Assembly (NCBI GenBank): GCA_031253705.1
Contig: JAIRVW010000111.1
Coordinates: 1 to 6,203, forward strand
Direction: 5' to 3'
From: Brucellaceae bacterium
Lineage (GTDB): Bacteria; Pseudomonadota; Alphaproteobacteria; Rhizobiales; Rhizobiaceae
Length of the DNA: 6,203 nucleotides
Shown: positions 5,606-6,203 of the stretch, in pieces
How the letters are laid out: each line of letters opens with the position of its first letter
Position numbering within the stretch: the stretch's first letter is position 1
The notes under the pieces: model-generated
What the model saw: the letters and a program-made list of their open reading frames with translations, nothing else
Database searches by the model: none
Told to the model about the DNA's origin: nothing
Translations under genes and position numbers: made by a program

Positions 5606-6203
5606 ATGGTTGTTGCGGTTTTGCAGACCCTCATACCGATTATATTACTGATCGGCCTTGGTATTTTTCTGGCAAAGCGGCGGTTTCTGGCAGAGAGTTT
5701 CTGGGCGCAGGCGGAGAAACTGGGTTATTTTATCCTTCTGCCCTCGTTGTTTTTTCATGGATTAGCCACGGCACAGCTTAATTCTGTTCCGGTCAGCGGG
5801 CTTGCACTCACATTGATTGTGTCGACGGTGATTGTTGCAGGCATTGTCGTAGCGCTAAGGCCGGTGATGCGGATTGACGGCCCTGCTTTTACGTCTGTTT
5901 TTCAGGGCAGCATCAGATTCAACAATTATGTCGGCGTCACTCTGGTTGCCGGCTTGTTCGGTAGTCAGGGTATTGCTCTGGCTGCCATTTGTAATGCCGC
6001 AATTGTCCCGACGGTCAATATCCTCTGTGTTTTGGTTTTTTCCCGCTACGGATCGGTGAAGCTGAACGGAATGCAGCTTTTGAAACAATTATTGCAAAAT
6101 CCGCTCGTGCTGTCCTGTTTTGCCGGCATCCTGTTTCAGGTTGCAGGCCTGTCAATACCGGCTGTTATTGAACCGGCCTTGCGTAGTCTGGGCGCTGCAT
6201 CCT
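5606..6203 (+). CDS. AEC (auxin efflux carrier) family transporter, 3' end cut by window edge
   Basis: The frame runs from the ATG at 5606 to the last base without a stop; 199 codons are visible of a family length of about 310. The protein is strongly hydrophobic. Segments lie at about 2-22, 40-56, 64-85, 108-128 and 131-145, then a basic cytoplasmic stretch near 146-163 and further spans from 166. Family signs are the N-terminal 'LIPIILLIGLGIFLAKRRFL', the 'FILLPSLFFHGLA' segment with Pro46 in the second span, and 'FQGSIRFNNYVGV' at 99-111 with Arg104 and Asn106. AEC members export or import small organic acids such as malate; the substrate here is unknown. The ATG has only a weak TGAGA upstream; an in-frame TTG at 5597 is a less likely start. 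The gene uses rarer arginine codons (CGG, AGG, AGA) more freely than the operon at the left. Confidence 0.85.
   Translation, partial: MVVAVLQTLIPIILLIGLGIFLAKRRFLAESFWAQAEKLGYFILLPSLFFHGLATAQLNSVPVSGLALTLIVSTVIVAGIVVALRPVMRIDGPAFTSVFQGSIRFNNYVGVTLVAGLFGSQGIALAAICNAAIVPTVNILCVLVFSRYGSVKLNGMQLLKQLLQNPLVLSCFAGILFQVAGLSIPAVIEPALRSLGAAS

Noticed and set aside
5855..6088. Reverse-strand open frame of 77 codons, and the forward 5874-6059 frame, inside the transporter gene
   Set aside because: Both overlap the AEC transporter frame, which continues to the window edge with clear family motifs; they are shadows.

Overview
The window is a stretch of bacterial chromosome with every supported gene on the + strand. 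Codon choice, moderate-to-high GC (judged by eye, not counted) and the style of the transporter proteins suggest a proteobacterium, perhaps an alphaproteobacterium of the Brucella/Ochrobactrum type. That placement is a guess; no rRNA or other phylogenetic marker is present.

Bases 1-3413 hold a catabolic or uptake cluster. It starts with the 3' part of a gene for a protein of the 4,5-dihydroxyphthalate decarboxylase (Pht5)-like branch of the periplasmic-binding-protein fold. After 46 bases comes a complete polar-amino-acid-type ABC importer: a secreted binding protein, one permease and one ATPase, joined by ATGA stop/start overlaps. A strong intrinsic terminator follows the ATPase gene.

Bases 3414-4763 hold an M20-family amidohydrolase (N-acyl-amino-acid or hippurate hydrolase type). 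It has its own leader, with a hairpin that covers its Shine-Dalgarno sequence, and its own intrinsic terminator. The simplest reading is that the importer brings in an amide-linked or N-acylated amino acid, the M20 enzyme hydrolyses it in the cytoplasm, and the Pht5-like protein acts on a related carboxylate. The substrate cannot be read from the sequence.

Bases 4764-6203 differ in style, with more mixed arginine codons (CGG, AGG, AGA). They contain a single gene for a 186-residue protein of unknown function behind a plausible promoter. A roughly 210-base AT-rich intergenic region follows, with an operator-like inverted repeat and possible very small ORFs. Last is the 5' two-thirds of an AEC (auxin efflux carrier) family membrane transporter, cut by the window edge.

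I see no rRNA, tRNA, CRISPR array, insertion sequence or phage gene. The most unusual item is the leader of the amidohydrolase gene, where a hairpin hides one ribosome-binding site and could bring a second one to working distance.
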